A stretch of DNA of 64,000 nt from NCBI RefSeq assembly GCF_019084045.1, contig NZ_JAHRED010000009.1, forward strand, positions 62,001-126,000, in the 5' to 3' direction. The notes below the pieces were generated by a model. The model worked only from the letters and a program-made list of their open reading frames with translations. It did not search any database and was not told the DNA's origin. Each line of letters begins with the position of its first letter. Positions within the stretch are counted from its first letter, which is position 1. The translations under genes were made by a program, and so were the position numbers. Shown here one piece after another: positions 17,217 to 26,050 of the stretch. This DNA is from Paeniglutamicibacter quisquiliarum (GTDB lineage: Bacteria > Actinomycetota > Actinomycetes > Actinomycetales > Micrococcaceae).

Positions 17217-17233
17217 GTGTAAAAGCAATACAC
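17217..17233. promoter_or_regulatory. Candidate operator upstream of PucR gene
   Basis: GTGTA and TACAC form a 5-base dyad with a 7-base AT-rich spacer, just before the regulator start. It shares the GTGT/ACAC core with the dyad at 17169-17186 and could be a second site for the same protein. Confidence 0.35.
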
Positions 17234-17240
17234 TTTGTCC

Positions 17241-18893
17241 ATGAGTGCCGCCGCCAGCCATCAGAAGCCCGCCGTTTCCGGGACCCTGGGCATTGCCCGG
17301 GTCCTTGAATTGCCTGCCGTTGCCGCGGGGGAACCCGAGGTGCTGGGAGGCGCGGACCTGCTGGGCAACCCGGTGCGCTGGGTGCACGTGGCCGAAACGC
17401 CCGACCTGGCCGAATTGCTCTCCGGCGGGGAATTGGTGTTGACCACGGGAATGGCCTTCGGGGAGGCCGGGGCGGGGGTCGCCGGGTTCCTGGCACAGGT
17501 GCGGGCCGCGGGGGCCTCCGGGCTCATCGTCGAATTGGTTGCCGGGGCGGACCGGGAGCGCGGCGCCTCGATCGCCGCCCTGCGCCGGCTGGCGGGGCAG
17601 GCAGGTTTCCCGGTGATCCTGCTGCACAAGCGCGTGCGCTTTGTCGAGATCACCGAGGTGGTGCACCGGATGCTGGTCTCGGACCAGCTTGCCGCGCTGG
17701 AACGCTCCCGAACGATCCACGAGGTCTTCACCGCGCTGAGCCTGCAGAATGCGACCGAGGAAGGGATCGTGGCACGGGCCGCCGAACTCATCGGGGCGCC
17801 GGTGGTGCTGGAGGACGTGGCCCACCTGGTCCTGGGCTTCGATGCGGGCCCGGAACCCGACGCGGAGCTGCTTGCGCACTGGCCGGAGCGCTCGCGCAGG
17901 GTCGGGTACCTGGAAAGCACGGGGCGCGGGGCGGGGGAGGAGAGCTGGCTGCAGACGCCCGTCGGGATCCAGGGCCAGCGCTGGGGCCGGCTGGTGGTCC
18001 CCGGCGAACTGGCCGACGACGAGGACGCCACCATGGTCCTTGAGCGCGCGGGGCAGACGCTGTCCATTGCCCGTCTGGCCGGACGGGACCAAAAGGAATT
18101 GCTGCACCAGGCCCGGGCGGGGCTGCTGCACGAACTGCGCCAGCAGCACGCCCTGGGGGAGGGCGAGGTGTTGATCCGCGCCGGCGCCCTGGGGCTGGGC
18201 GAAGCCCCGCACTACGTCCCGGTGGTGTTCCGGCTGGATGTCCGCGCCGGGCAAACACCGACGGGGGTGCAGCTGCGCGAGCGCGCGTTGCTGGATGCGC
18301 TCAATGCCGTGGTGGAATCGGCCAGGGCCACAGCACTGGCCGCCAGCCTGCAAAGCGGCCAGATCGGGATGGTGCTGGGCGTGGGTGCCAGGCAGCTGGA
18401 GGAGCCCCTGCTGGAGCGGATCTGCAGGCAGCTTGCCCAGGGCCAGGGGTCGGTTGACTGGTCGGTGGGTGTGGGAAGGGGGCGAAAAAACGTGAAGGAT
18501 GCCGCCCATGGATTGGAGGAAGCGGTCCAGGTGGCCGAGACCGTGGCAACCTTCGACACCCGCGCGCGGCCCTTCTACCGCTTTGCCGACGTGCGGCTGC
18601 GCGGACTGCTCGCGTTGATGCACGAGGACGCGCGGCTGAGGTCCTTTGCCGAGGCCGAGCTGGCCGGAATCCTGGACCCGCTCGACGAACCCGCACTTGA
18701 GCTGCTCGGCCTCTACCTCAAGCACGGCGGCAACAAGTCGGCCCTGGCCCGCACCGGGTTCCTGAGCCGGCCGGCGCTCTACGCGCGGCTCGAAAAACTC
18801 GAGGACAAGCTTGGGGTCAGCCTGGATGACGCCGAGTCGCGAACCTCCCTGCACGTTGCCTTGCTGTGGAGAGATCTGGGCCGCCGCCACTAG
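17241..18893 (+). CDS. PucR family transcriptional regulator
   Basis: A 550-residue regulator with the PucR domain order: N-terminal PucR sensor domain (about residues 15-135, with WVHVAETPDLAELLSGGELVLTTG), a central GGDEF-like/CdaR region, and a C-terminal helix-turn-helix (about 475-545, ALARTGFLSRPALYARLEKLEDKLG). Such proteins activate purine, beta-alanine or GABA catabolic operons in response to a metabolite. It is divergent from mmsA and the aminotransferase, which are the probable targets. ATG at 17241 follows a poor ribosome site; a TTG six bases earlier is also possible. Confidence 0.9.
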   Translation: MSAAASHQKPAVSGTLGIARVLELPAVAAGEPEVLGGADLLGNPVRWVHVAETPDLAELLSGGELVLTTGMAFGEAGAGVAGFLAQVRAAGASGLIVELVAGADRERGASIAALRRLAGQAGFPVILLHKRVRFVEITEVVHRMLVSDQLAALERSRTIHEVFTALSLQNATEEGIVARAAELIGAPVVLEDVAHLVLGFDAGPEPDAELLAHWPERSRRVGYLESTGRGAGEESWLQTPVGIQGQRWGRLVVPGELADDEDATMVLERAGQTLSIARLAGRDQKELLHQARAGLLHELRQQHALGEGEVLIRAGALGLGEAPHYVPVVFRLDVRAGQTPTGVQLRERALLDALNAVVESARATALAASLQSGQIGMVLGVGARQLEEPLLERICRQLAQGQGSVDWSVGVGRGRKNVKDAAHGLEEAVQVAETVATFDTRARPFYRFADVRLRGLLALMHEDARLRSFAEAELAGILDPLDEPALELLGLYLKHGGNKSALARTGFLSRPALYARLEKLEDKLGVSLDDAESRTSLHVALLWRDLGRRH

Positions 18894-18911
18894 GCGGGTG
18901 GAAACCCAAAA

Positions 18912-19574
18912 CTAATCGCGAGCCGGCAGGCTGCGCGGGTCGATGTCGCCGGGGTCGTGGCAGCGGCCCAGCGCCCGGATGATCGTGTCGAGTTCGCCGG
19001 CGGGCAGGGCCTTGAGGATTGCGCGGTGCTCGCTCGCGATGGCGGCCTGGTGTTCCGGCCCCAACTGGTAGGCGCGGGTGATCCGCCGCTGGATCGGGTG
19101 TGCCCAGATGCTGCCCAGGGTCTCGCGTAGGTACTCGTTGGGACAGGGCTCGATGAGCTTGAGGTGGAATTCCTTCCCCAGCCGGAATTGCTCTTCGGCG
19201 TCGGTGGGGTCCAAGGTCTCGAATTCGTCGATCAGGGCCCTGAGCCTTACCAGCTGGGCCGGGGTGTGTTTGCCCAGGGCCTGGGTCAGTGCCAGCTGTT
19301 CCAGGTGGTAGCGCACCTCGAAGACGTTGCGCACGTCCTGGGTGGTGAGGTCGTTGACCACGTAGCCGCTTCCGGGCACCAGCGTGGCAAGGCCCTCCAT
19401 GGCGACCTGGGCCAGCGCATCGCGCACGGGGGTGCGGGAGACGCCATATTGCGCGGCGACCTGTTCCTGGACGAGCGCGGTTCCGGGCTTCAGCGTGCCA
19501 TTGACGATCTCGGAGGCGATTTGTTCGTGGACCCGCACCGCCAGAGGCCGTGCGTCGTGGACTCCCGTAGCCAT
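18912..19574 (-). CDS. GntR family regulator (FCD subfamily)
   Basis: A 220-residue regulator with an N-terminal winged helix (about residues 9-75, including PGTALVQEQVAAQYGVSRTPVRDAL) and a C-terminal all-helical FCD domain (about 85-205), in which Asp/His residues such as HLKLIEPCPNEYLRE and SEHRAILKAL fit the metal-ligand pattern. FCD regulators usually repress catabolic genes and are released by a carboxylated metabolite. It is divergent from the Rieske oxygenase cluster; an imperfect 26-base dyad with a GTATAC centre covers the oxygenase promoter and is the likely binding site. Confidence 0.92.
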   Translation of the reverse strand: MATGVHDARPLAVRVHEQIASEIVNGTLKPGTALVQEQVAAQYGVSRTPVRDALAQVAMEGLATLVPGSGYVVNDLTTQDVRNVFEVRYHLEQLALTQALGKHTPAQLVRLRALIDEFETLDPTDAEEQFRLGKEFHLKLIEPCPNEYLRETLGSIWAHPIQRRITRAYQLGPEHQAAIASEHRAILKALPAGELDTIIRALGRCHDPGDIDPRSLPARD

Positions 19575-19670
19575 GCGTCTCCCTGAGTATCTTCCTTCGC
19601 GGTTCCCAGCAGTCTAGCGTGCGGTTTTCGCTGTTCGGCGCGGGATGGTGGCGCGGGTCACAAAAAACCC

Positions 19671-19699
19671 TTGACCCATCTGTATCCACTGTATACGGT
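19671..19699 (+). promoter_or_regulatory. Predicted promoter of Rieske oxygenase cluster
   Basis: TTGACC (19671-19676) is followed after 17 bases by TACGGT (19694-19699). The start would lie about 38 bases before the oxygenase ATG. The -10 element is inside the GntR-type dyad. Confidence 0.5.
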
Positions 19700-19706
19700 G
19701 AATACA
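19681..19706. promoter_or_regulatory. Candidate GntR/FCD operator
   Basis: Left arm TGTATCCACT and right arm GGTGAATACA match in 8 of 10 positions as inverted repeats around a GTATAC centre. The TGTATAC-like core is typical of FCD-type GntR sites. It overlaps the spacer and -10 of the predicted promoter, consistent with repression. Confidence 0.65.
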
Positions 19707-19742
19707 ATTCACAGCGTTCCACCTCCCGACAAAGGAAAAAAC

Positions 19743-20783
19743 ATGTATGTCCTGAACACCTGGTACGTGGCGGCCTGGAGCAGCGAGGTCGACCGCAAGC
19801 CGGTCAAGCGCGTGATCTGCGAGCAGCCGCTCGTGCTCTTCCGCACCCAGAACGGCACCCCCGTGGCCCTGGCCGACCGTTGCGCCCACCGCGCTTTCCC
19901 GCTCTCGGAAGGCCGCACCGTCGGGGACTCCATCGAATGCGGATACCACGGCTTCACCTACGGCGCGGACGGGATGTGCACCAAGGTCCCGGCGCAGAGC
20001 ACCATTCCCGATCGCGCCAAGGTCCGCAAGTACCCGCTGGTGGAAAAGGACGGCTGGATCTGGGCCTGGATGGGGGATGCTGACCTGGCCGACCCCGCGG
20101 ACGTGCCGGACACGCACTGGATGACCGACCCCGGGTGGGCCACCGTCACCCATTCTTTCCACTTCAAGTGCCGCGCCGGGCTGATCCACGACAACCTGCT
20201 GGACTTGACCCACGAATCGTTCCTGCACCAGACCACCGTGGGCGACGACTACATCTACGAGCACGGCATCACCGTGGAGGTCGAGGGGTCGGTGGTCAGC
20301 GTCGACCGGCTGATGCCCTCGGTTGCGGCCCCGCCGCTGTACGCCGACACCATGGACGCGCGCGGGCTCTTCGACCGTTTCCACTGCACCGAGTTCTTCG
20401 TCCCCAACCTGCACGTGCTGCACTCCGGGATCACCGGGGAGGGCAAGCCGCGCGCCGAGGGCTACCTGATCAAGGTGCTCAACGGCATCACCCCCATCGA
20501 CGAGCACAACTCCTGGTACTACTACGCCTTCAGTCGCAACTTCGCGCTCGACGACGCGCAGGCGACCGAGGACCTGCGGGTGGGCCTGAACACCGTGCTG
20601 CAGGAGGACGCCGATGCACTGGAAGCCCAGGAGATCGGCATGCAGTCCCGCCCGCCTGGCGAATTCGACGTGCTCATCGCCCAGGACGGCGGCGTGGCCA
20701 AGGCCCGGCGCATCCAGTCCACGCTGATCAAGCGCGAGCAGGCCGCCGCCGCGGACCGGCCCGTCGCCGGCGCAAGGGCCTAG
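19743..20783 (+). CDS. Rieske non-heme iron oxygenase, VanA-like oxygenase subunit
   Basis: A 346-residue terminal oxygenase of the vanillate O-demethylase type. The Rieske 2Fe-2S ligands are Cys47, His49, Cys66 and His69 (RCAHR and CGYHG). The mononuclear iron site has Asp154, His157 and His162 in DNLLDLTHESFLH, with a carboxylate expected later. It probably demethylates or hydroxylates a small substrate using electrons from the VanB-like reductase at the end of the cluster. AAAGGA precedes ATG by 6 bases. It is the first gene after the GntR-type operator. Unlike vanillate operons, the neighbours are a deacylase and a polar amino acid importer, so the substrate is probably not vanillate. Confidence 0.9.
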   Translation: MYVLNTWYVAAWSSEVDRKPVKRVICEQPLVLFRTQNGTPVALADRCAHRAFPLSEGRTVGDSIECGYHGFTYGADGMCTKVPAQSTIPDRAKVRKYPLVEKDGWIWAWMGDADLADPADVPDTHWMTDPGWATVTHSFHFKCRAGLIHDNLLDLTHESFLHQTTVGDDYIYEHGITVEVEGSVVSVDRLMPSVAAPPLYADTMDARGLFDRFHCTEFFVPNLHVLHSGITGEGKPRAEGYLIKVLNGITPIDEHNSWYYYAFSRNFALDDAQATEDLRVGLNTVLQEDADALEAQEIGMQSRPPGEFDVLIAQDGGVAKARRIQSTLIKREQAAAADRPVAGARA

Positions 20784-20788
20784 CCGCC

Positions 20789-21238
20789 ATGTGGATGCTG
20801 GTGCGCAAGGATTCGCTGGACGACTACTGGGAGGCCGGACAGGGGCAACGCACCCTGGCTGCCTGCCCGGATACCGACGAACGTGGGGACCCCTGGCGCT
20901 GGACCGCGCGGCTGGCCGAGGATGCGTCCGGACCCGAGGTGCTCATTGACGCGGACCCCGACTACATCGGGGTGCAGACCTCCGTGTACGCCGATGGGCA
21001 CACCGGGGTCGTCGAACGCCCCGCCGGGCACCAGATGGTGGTGACCTCGCTGCACGGACAGGTGCTCATCTCCGCGGTCGACGGGCCCTGGGAACGCTGG
21101 CTGAACCCCGGCGACGTGTTCATCGTGGAGGGGGAGGAGAACGAATCGCTGCGTCTCTCGCTCACGGCCCCCGACGCACGGGTCTCGGTCACGATGCTCG
21201 CCCCGCGCCGCGCCGCGGCCCTCCGGTGGGTCCCGTGA
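20789..21238 (+). CDS. Small cupin/HutD-like protein in Rieske cluster
   Basis: A 149-residue soluble protein beginning 6 bases after the oxygenase stop. The composition is beta-rich with evenly spaced Gly and Trp (DPWRWTARLAED, RPAGHQMVVTSLHG, WLNPGDVFIVEGEE), resembling a bicupin fold such as HutD/Ves, but no catalytic motif is certain. Its TGA overlaps the GTG of the deacylase gene (GTGA), indicating coupled translation. It may be an accessory or sensor protein of the pathway; this is inference from position only. Confidence 0.75.
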   Translation: MWMLVRKDSLDDYWEAGQGQRTLAACPDTDERGDPWRWTARLAEDASGPEVLIDADPDYIGVQTSVYADGHTGVVERPAGHQMVVTSLHGQVLISAVDGPWERWLNPGDVFIVEGEENESLRLSLTAPDARVSVTMLAPRRAAALRWVP

Positions 21239-22278
21239 GCGCCGGGACGGCGCCGGCGCGCCGGCTCGTGCCGGTCGCCGCGTCCTTCACCGGGATCGAT
21301 TTCTCCGCAGCCGGCAAACAACTGGGCTACGGGCACGTGGTGCATTCGGACAACGTGCACGACGGGTCGGTCATCCCGGTGCCCGTTGCCGTGATTTCCT
21401 CGGGACCCGGGCCGGTGGCACTGCTGGTTGCCGGCACCCACGGGGACGAATACGAGGGGCAGGTCCTGGCCCATGAGCTGATCCGCGAACTGGATCCCGC
21501 CCGGCTGTCGGGCACCGTGATCATTGTCCCGGCGGCCAATTCCCCGGCCGTGCGCGGCGCCGCCCGCGTCTCGCCCATCGACGCCGGGAACCTGAACCGC
21601 AGCTACCCGGGCCGCGCCGACGGCGGGCCCACCGAGCAGGTTGCCGCGCTGATTGCCGGTGCCCTGTTGCCGCGCGCCGACTTCGTCATCGACATGCACT
21701 CGGGCGGATCGAACTCGACCTACCTGCCCTGCGCATTCATCTACCGCGGACCGGACGAGGAATTGTGGGGTGCGAAGCTGCGCACCGCCCGGCTGCTGGG
21801 ACTGCCCTACGTCATGGTGGTGGCCCCGATGCTCGAGCCGGGCTCGCTGTCCAGCGCCGGGGACCTGGCCGGGATCCCGACCATCTCCACCGAGCTTTCC
21901 GGGGCCGGGACCGTTGACCGGCATGCACTGGAGGCCATGCGCCGCGGCATGCCGCGGCTCCTGGCCGACCTGGGGATCCTGCAGGAGGACACTGCCGGCC
22001 CGGCCCACGCCGAACCGCAGTGGCTGGAGCTGGTGCCCGAGTCCCCGGTGACCTCCACCGCCGCCGGGCTCTTCGAACCGCTGGTCGACCTGGGCCAGAC
22101 GGTGCGCGCCGGGCAGCCGGTGGCGCGGGTGCACTTCATCGACGAACTGGACCGCGCGCCGCGCCCCTTCCATGCCCGCGTCGACGGGGTGGTCGCGATC
22201 ATGCGCCGACCCACGCTGGTGGCCCCGGGCACCCACCTGCTCCACATTGCACCGCTGCTTGATTCCCCCGCATCGTAA
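21235..22278 (+). CDS. AstE/aspartoacylase-family zinc deacylase
   Basis: A 347-residue enzyme of the succinylglutamate desuccinylase/aspartoacylase (M14-like, COG3608) family. Zinc ligands are His69 and Glu72 in AGTHGDEYEG and His155 in IDMHSGGS; NLNRSYPG (about residues 119-126) forms the carboxylate-binding region, and a C-terminal small beta domain follows. Members hydrolyse N-acyl amino acids or, as DoeB, N-acetyl-diaminobutyrate from ectoine. Here it sits with a Rieske oxygenase and an amino acid importer, so it may cleave an amide in the imported molecule or in an oxidised product. The GTG at 21235 overlaps the preceding stop; an upstream GTG at 21226 is possible. Confidence 0.85.
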   Translation: MSAGTAPARRLVPVAASFTGIDFSAAGKQLGYGHVVHSDNVHDGSVIPVPVAVISSGPGPVALLVAGTHGDEYEGQVLAHELIRELDPARLSGTVIIVPAANSPAVRGAARVSPIDAGNLNRSYPGRADGGPTEQVAALIAGALLPRADFVIDMHSGGSNSTYLPCAFIYRGPDEELWGAKLRTARLLGLPYVMVVAPMLEPGSLSSAGDLAGIPTISTELSGAGTVDRHALEAMRRGMPRLLADLGILQEDTAGPAHAEPQWLELVPESPVTSTAAGLFEPLVDLGQTVRAGQPVARVHFIDELDRAPRPFHARVDGVVAIMRRPTLVAPGTHLLHIAPLLDSPAS

Positions 22279-22345
22279 CCACTCCCGTTCTCCCACCTAG
22301 CCCGGTGCCACTCGCGGCCCGGACACCACCGAAGAAGGACAGATT

Positions 22346-23278
22346 ATGATCTCGCACCGCACCTCCCGTTTCCTGGTCGGCGGCATGCTCCTTGCCCTTG
22401 CCGCCACCGGTTGCACCACCGTCTCCCAGGCCGAGACGACGCAGGGCCCCGGAGCCCCGGCATCCGGATCCGCGGCCACCACCGCATTGGTCGTCAACGA
22501 GGACGCCCGCGCCCTGCTCCCGGCGGACATCCGGGAGTCGGGGGTGCTGCGCATTGCCTCGGACCCCACCTACCCGCCGTTCGAGTTCTACGACACCGAC
22601 AACAAGACCCTGATCGGGTGGGACGCCGACATGGGCGATGCCATCGGTGCGGTGCTGGGCCTGAAGGTCGAGCACGTCCCGGCAACCTTCGACACCATCC
22701 TGCCCGGCCTGGCCTCGGGCAAGTACGACCTGGGCATGTCCACCTTCAGCGTCACCGCCGAGCGCCGCAAGGCCGTGGATTTCGTGCCATACCTGCAGGG
22801 CGGCACCGGGCTGGCCGTGGCGCCGGGCAACCCCGAGAAGCTGAGCGTGGACGCGGCAACCCTGTGCGGCAAGGCGGTCGCCGCGCAGAAGGGATCGATC
22901 CAGTCCCTGGACATCCTGCCGGCGTTCTCCAAGAAATGCACCGAGGCCGGCAGCCCGGCCATTGACATGCAGTTCTTCCCCACGCAGAACGACGCGAACC
23001 TCGCGCTGACCTCCGGCCGGGTCCAGGGGGTCATGGCCGACTCGGTGTCGCTGGCCTACCAGGGCAAGCTGGCCGGCGGGAAGTTTGAGGTCGCGCAGGG
23101 CCCGGACTACGAGCCGGAACTGACCGGCACGGCGCTGGGCAAAAAGAGCGGGCTGCTTCCTGCCATCCAGGCCGCCACGACCGCGGTGCTTGAATCCCCG
23201 ACCTACCAGGAGATCAACACCAAGTGGGGGCTGCCGGCCAGCACCGAGATCACCTCCGCAGACGTCGTGCTGAAGTAG
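22346..23278 (+). CDS. Polar amino acid ABC transporter, substrate-binding lipoprotein
   Basis: A 310-residue lipoprotein. The lipobox Ala-Thr-Gly-Cys ends at residue 23. The mature protein has the SBP_bac_3 fold: LRIASDPTYPPFEFYD at about residues 68-83 and GWDADMGDAIG just after, then STFSVTAERRKAVDFVPYL, all typical of polar amino acid binding proteins. It captures an amino-acid-like ligand outside the membrane and delivers it to the permease and ATPase that follow. AAGGA lies before ATG. It follows the deacylase gene by 67 bases in what is probably one long operon. Confidence 0.92.
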   Translation: MISHRTSRFLVGGMLLALAATGCTTVSQAETTQGPGAPASGSAATTALVVNEDARALLPADIRESGVLRIASDPTYPPFEFYDTDNKTLIGWDADMGDAIGAVLGLKVEHVPATFDTILPGLASGKYDLGMSTFSVTAERRKAVDFVPYLQGGTGLAVAPGNPEKLSVDAATLCGKAVAAQKGSIQSLDILPAFSKKCTEAGSPAIDMQFFPTQNDANLALTSGRVQGVMADSVSLAYQGKLAGGKFEVAQGPDYEPELTGTALGKKSGLLPAIQAATTAVLESPTYQEINTKWGLPASTEITSADVVLK

Positions 23279-23294
23279 CGATGGGGACCACGCG

Positions 23295-24230
23295 ATGACA
23301 CTCATGACCGAACCCAAGAAGACCTCCCCGGCCACCGACGAGTACAGCATCGTCAAGGCGCGGCACCCGGGGCGCTGGATTTCCGCCGCCGTGATCGTGT
23401 TCCTGGGATTGCTGCTTGCCCGCTCCGTGGTCACCAACCCGAATTTCGGGTGGGAGACCGTGGGGATGTACATCCGCGACGTCTCCATCGTGCGCGGCAT
23501 CGGCATCACCCTTGAACTGACCGCCATCTGCATGCTTATCGGCATCGTGCTGGGCGTGGTGCTGGCCGTCATGCGGATCTCGGCGAACCCGGTGGTGCGC
23601 ACCGCGGCCTTCGCCTACGTGAACTTCTTCCGCGGCACCCCGGTGCTGGTCCAGTTGCTCTTTTGGTACAACCTGGCCGCGCTCTATCCCTCGATCACCT
23701 TTGGCATCCCCGGGGTGGACCTGGACGCCAACCGGATCATCACGCCGCTGACCGCGGCGATCCTGGGGCTGGGGCTGAACCAGGCGGCGTACATGTCCGA
23801 GATCGTGCGTGCCGGCATCCTGTCGGTGGAGCACGGCCAGTCCGAGGCGGCCGGGGCGCTGGGCATCAACCGGCTGCAGACCATGCGGCGGATCATCCTG
23901 CCGCAGGCCATGCGCGTGATCATCCCGCCCACCGGCAACGAGACCATCGGGATGCTCAAGACCACGGCCCTGGTCTCGGTCATCTCGGTGCCCGAGCTGC
24001 TGTACTCCGCGCAGATCATCTACGCGCGCAATTTCGAGACCATCCCGCTGCTGATGGTCGCCAGCATCTGGTACATCGTGGTCACCTCGATCCTGAGCAT
24101 CGGGCAGTACTACCTGGAACGCCACTATGCCAAGGGCGGGCAGCGCAGCCTGCCGGCGACCCCGTGGCAACAACTCAAACGCTTCGTGCGGGTCCACGAC
24201 CCGCTGACCGGCAAGGGAGCCAAGAAATGA
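23295..24230 (+). CDS. Polar amino acid ABC transporter permease
   Basis: A 311-residue membrane protein of the HisM/GlnP type with about five hydrophobic helices. The EAA loop is visible as [23 protein letters not shown], and the entry motif [16 protein letters not shown] is typical of this group. An N-terminal cytoplasmic extension of about 35 residues precedes the first helix. Its TGA overlaps the ATG of the ATPase gene (ATGA). Both permease sites are presumably occupied by a homodimer, since no second permease gene is present. Confidence 0.92.
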   Translation: MTLMTEPKKTSPATDEYSIVKARHPGRWISAAVIVFLGLLLARSVVTNPNFGWETVGMYIRDVSIVRGIGITLELTAICMLIGIVLGVVLAVMRISANPVVRTAAFAYVNFFRGTPVLVQLLFWYNLAALYPSITFGIPGVDLDANRIITPLTAAILGLGLNQAAYMSEIVRAGILSVEHGQSEAAGALGINRLQTMRRIILPQAMRVIIPPTGNETIGMLKTTALVSVISVPELLYSAQIIYARNFETIPLLMVASIWYIVVTSILSIGQYYLERHYAKGGQRSLPATPWQQLKRFVRVHDPLTGKGAKK

Positions 24231-25030
24231 GTGCGACCATCCTGGAAACCGGCGCCACCGCCACGGCACCCGGGCCAATGATCAAGGCCGATGCGATCCG
24301 CAAGAACTACGGCCGGCTGGAGGTGCTCAAGGGCATCGACCTGCGGGTGGAGCGCGGGGAGGTGGTGTGCCTGATCGGGCCCTCCGGGTCGGGGAAGTCA
24401 ACGCTGCTGCGCTGCATCAACCACCTGGAAACGATCGAGGGCGGGCGGATGTGGGTAGACGGGTCGGTCATGGGCTACGACCTGAGGGGCACCAAGCTGC
24501 ACGAACAGCCGCACGCGAAGATCTGCCGCAGCCGGGTGGAGATCGGGATGGTGTTCCAGCACTTCAACCTGTTCCCGCACATGAGCGTGCTGGAGAACCT
24601 GATCGAGGCCCCGCGCCTGGTGCTGAAGGAGAAGCGCTCGACCGCTACGGCGCGGGCCCTTGCCCTGCTCGAATCGGTGGGACTGGCAGACAAGGCCAAG
24701 GCCTACCCGCGGCAGCTTTCCGGCGGCCAACAGCAGCGCGTGGCGATTGCCCGGGCGCTGTGCATGCGGCCGAAGGTCATGCTCTTCGACGAACCGACCT
24801 CCGCCCTGGACCCCGAGCTGGTCGGCGAGGTGCTCAAGGTCATGAAGGACCTGGCGGCCACCGGCATGACCATGGTCGTGGTGACCCACGAGATGAACTT
24901 CGCCCGGGACGTCGCGGACCGGGTGGTGTTCATGGACGACGGCCACGTCGTGGAGCAGGGCCCGGCCCAGGACGTCATCGGCAATCCGCAGCACGAACGC
25001 ACCCGCGCCTTCCTGGCCTCGGTCCTCTGA
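24227..25030 (+). CDS. Polar amino acid ABC transporter ATPase
   Basis: A 267-residue GlnQ-type ATPase. Walker A is GPSGSGKST (about residues 49-57), the Q-loop lies in [12 protein letters not shown], the signature is [15 protein letters not shown], and Walker B is [15 protein letters not shown] with a switch histidine in VTHEM. All motifs are complete. The start overlaps the permease stop. It powers the importer whose binding protein and permease precede it; the reductase gene follows after 48 bases. Confidence 0.95.
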   Translation: MSATILETGATATAPGPMIKADAIRKNYGRLEVLKGIDLRVERGEVVCLIGPSGSGKSTLLRCINHLETIEGGRMWVDGSVMGYDLRGTKLHEQPHAKICRSRVEIGMVFQHFNLFPHMSVLENLIEAPRLVLKEKRSTATARALALLESVGLADKAKAYPRQLSGGQQQRVAIARALCMRPKVMLFDEPTSALDPELVGEVLKVMKDLAATGMTMVVVTHEMNFARDVADRVVFMDDGHVVEQGPAQDVIGNPQHERTRAFLASVL

Positions 25031-25078
25031 CCCATCAACCCATCCATTCACCACGCATCTTCGAAAGGGCACACACCG

Positions 25079-26050
25079 ATGTCGACCCTGGAATTCTTTG
25101 AAACCGAAGTCCACCGCATCAGCAGCGAGTCCGACGGCGTCCTGTCCCTCGAGCTGCGGCACCCGCTGGGGCGGGAACTGCCCGAGTGGAGTGCCGGGGC
25201 GCACCTGGACGTGCTGCTGCCCAACGGGTTGATCCGGCAGTATTCCCTCTGCTCGGATCCCGGCAAGCGGGATTCGTGGCGCCTGGCGGTGCTGCGCGAA
25301 CCGGCCGGGCGCGGCGGATCGGCCTACGTGCACGACGAATTGCGCCCCGGGACCAAAATCCAGGTGCGCGGGCCCAAAAACAACTTCGCGCTGGCACCGG
25401 CACCGCAATACGTGTTCCTGGCCGGCGGCATCGGCATCACCCCGATCATGCCCATGGTGCGGGCCGCAGCCGCGGCGGGCGTGCCCTGGAAGCTGGTGTA
25501 CCTGGGCCGCAGCCGACGGAACATGGCCTTCCTCGAGGAGCTGGCGGTCCACGGGGACAAGGTGCACATCCATGCCGACGACGAGAGCGGCTTCTACCCG
25601 CTGGCCGAATTGCTGGCCGACAGGTCCGCGGACTTCCATCTGTACACCTGCGGGCCAGGTCCGCTGCTGAAGGTGATCGAATCCCTGGCCCGGTCCTGGC
25701 AGGACCCGTCCCGCCTGCACTTCGAGCGATTTGCCGCGGACCCCGAGGCGGCGGGCGCGGCCGCGGCGGCGCACCAGGGCGACCACGAATTCACGGTGCA
25801 GGGCACCGACGGAACGGAGGTCAGCGTGCCGGTGGGGGTCAGCATCCTGCAGGCCCTGGAGGAAGCAGGCATGAGCCCGCTGAACTCCTGCCGCGAGGGG
25901 ATCTGCGGCACCTGCGAGACGCCTGTCGTTTCAGGGGAGGTCGACCACCGCGATTCCCTGCTCTCGGACGAGGAACGCGATGCCGGGGACACCATGATGA
26001 TTTGCGTCTCGCGGTGCAAGGGCAAGCGACTGGTGCTCGATCTGGGCTAG
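25079..26050 (+). CDS. VanB-like ferredoxin/flavin oxidoreductase subunit
   Basis: A 323-residue reductase of the phthalate dioxygenase reductase/VanB type: an FMN-binding barrel (RQYSLCSDPG near residue 60), an NAD-binding domain (LAGGIGITPIMPM) and a C-terminal plant-type 2Fe-2S domain with cysteines 271, 276, 279 and 309. It should pass electrons from NADH to the Rieske oxygenase encoded 4.3 kb upstream; the importer genes lie between the two. The stop shares CTAG with the convergent acyl-CoA dehydrogenase gene. GAAAGGGC precedes the ATG. Confidence 0.93.
   Translation: MSTLEFFETEVHRISSESDGVLSLELRHPLGRELPEWSAGAHLDVLLPNGLIRQYSLCSDPGKRDSWRLAVLREPAGRGGSAYVHDELRPGTKIQVRGPKNNFALAPAPQYVFLAGGIGITPIMPMVRAAAAAGVPWKLVYLGRSRRNMAFLEELAVHGDKVHIHADDESGFYPLAELLADRSADFHLYTCGPGPLLKVIESLARSWQDPSRLHFERFAADPEAAGAAAAAHQGDHEFTVQGTDGTEVSVPVGVSILQALEEAGMSPLNSCREGICGTCETPVVSGEVDHRDSLLSDEERDAGDTMMICVSRCKGKRLVLDLG

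Noticed and set aside
21235-22278. Ectoine degradation (DoeB) for the deacylase
   Set aside because: No DoeA hydrolase, ectoine transporter or diaminobutyrate genes lie near; only the family resemblance holds.
19743-26050. Assignment of the Rieske cluster as a vanillate demethylase operon
   Set aside because: Subunits are VanA/VanB-like, but the deacylase and polar amino acid importer do not fit vanillate, so only family-level names are given.
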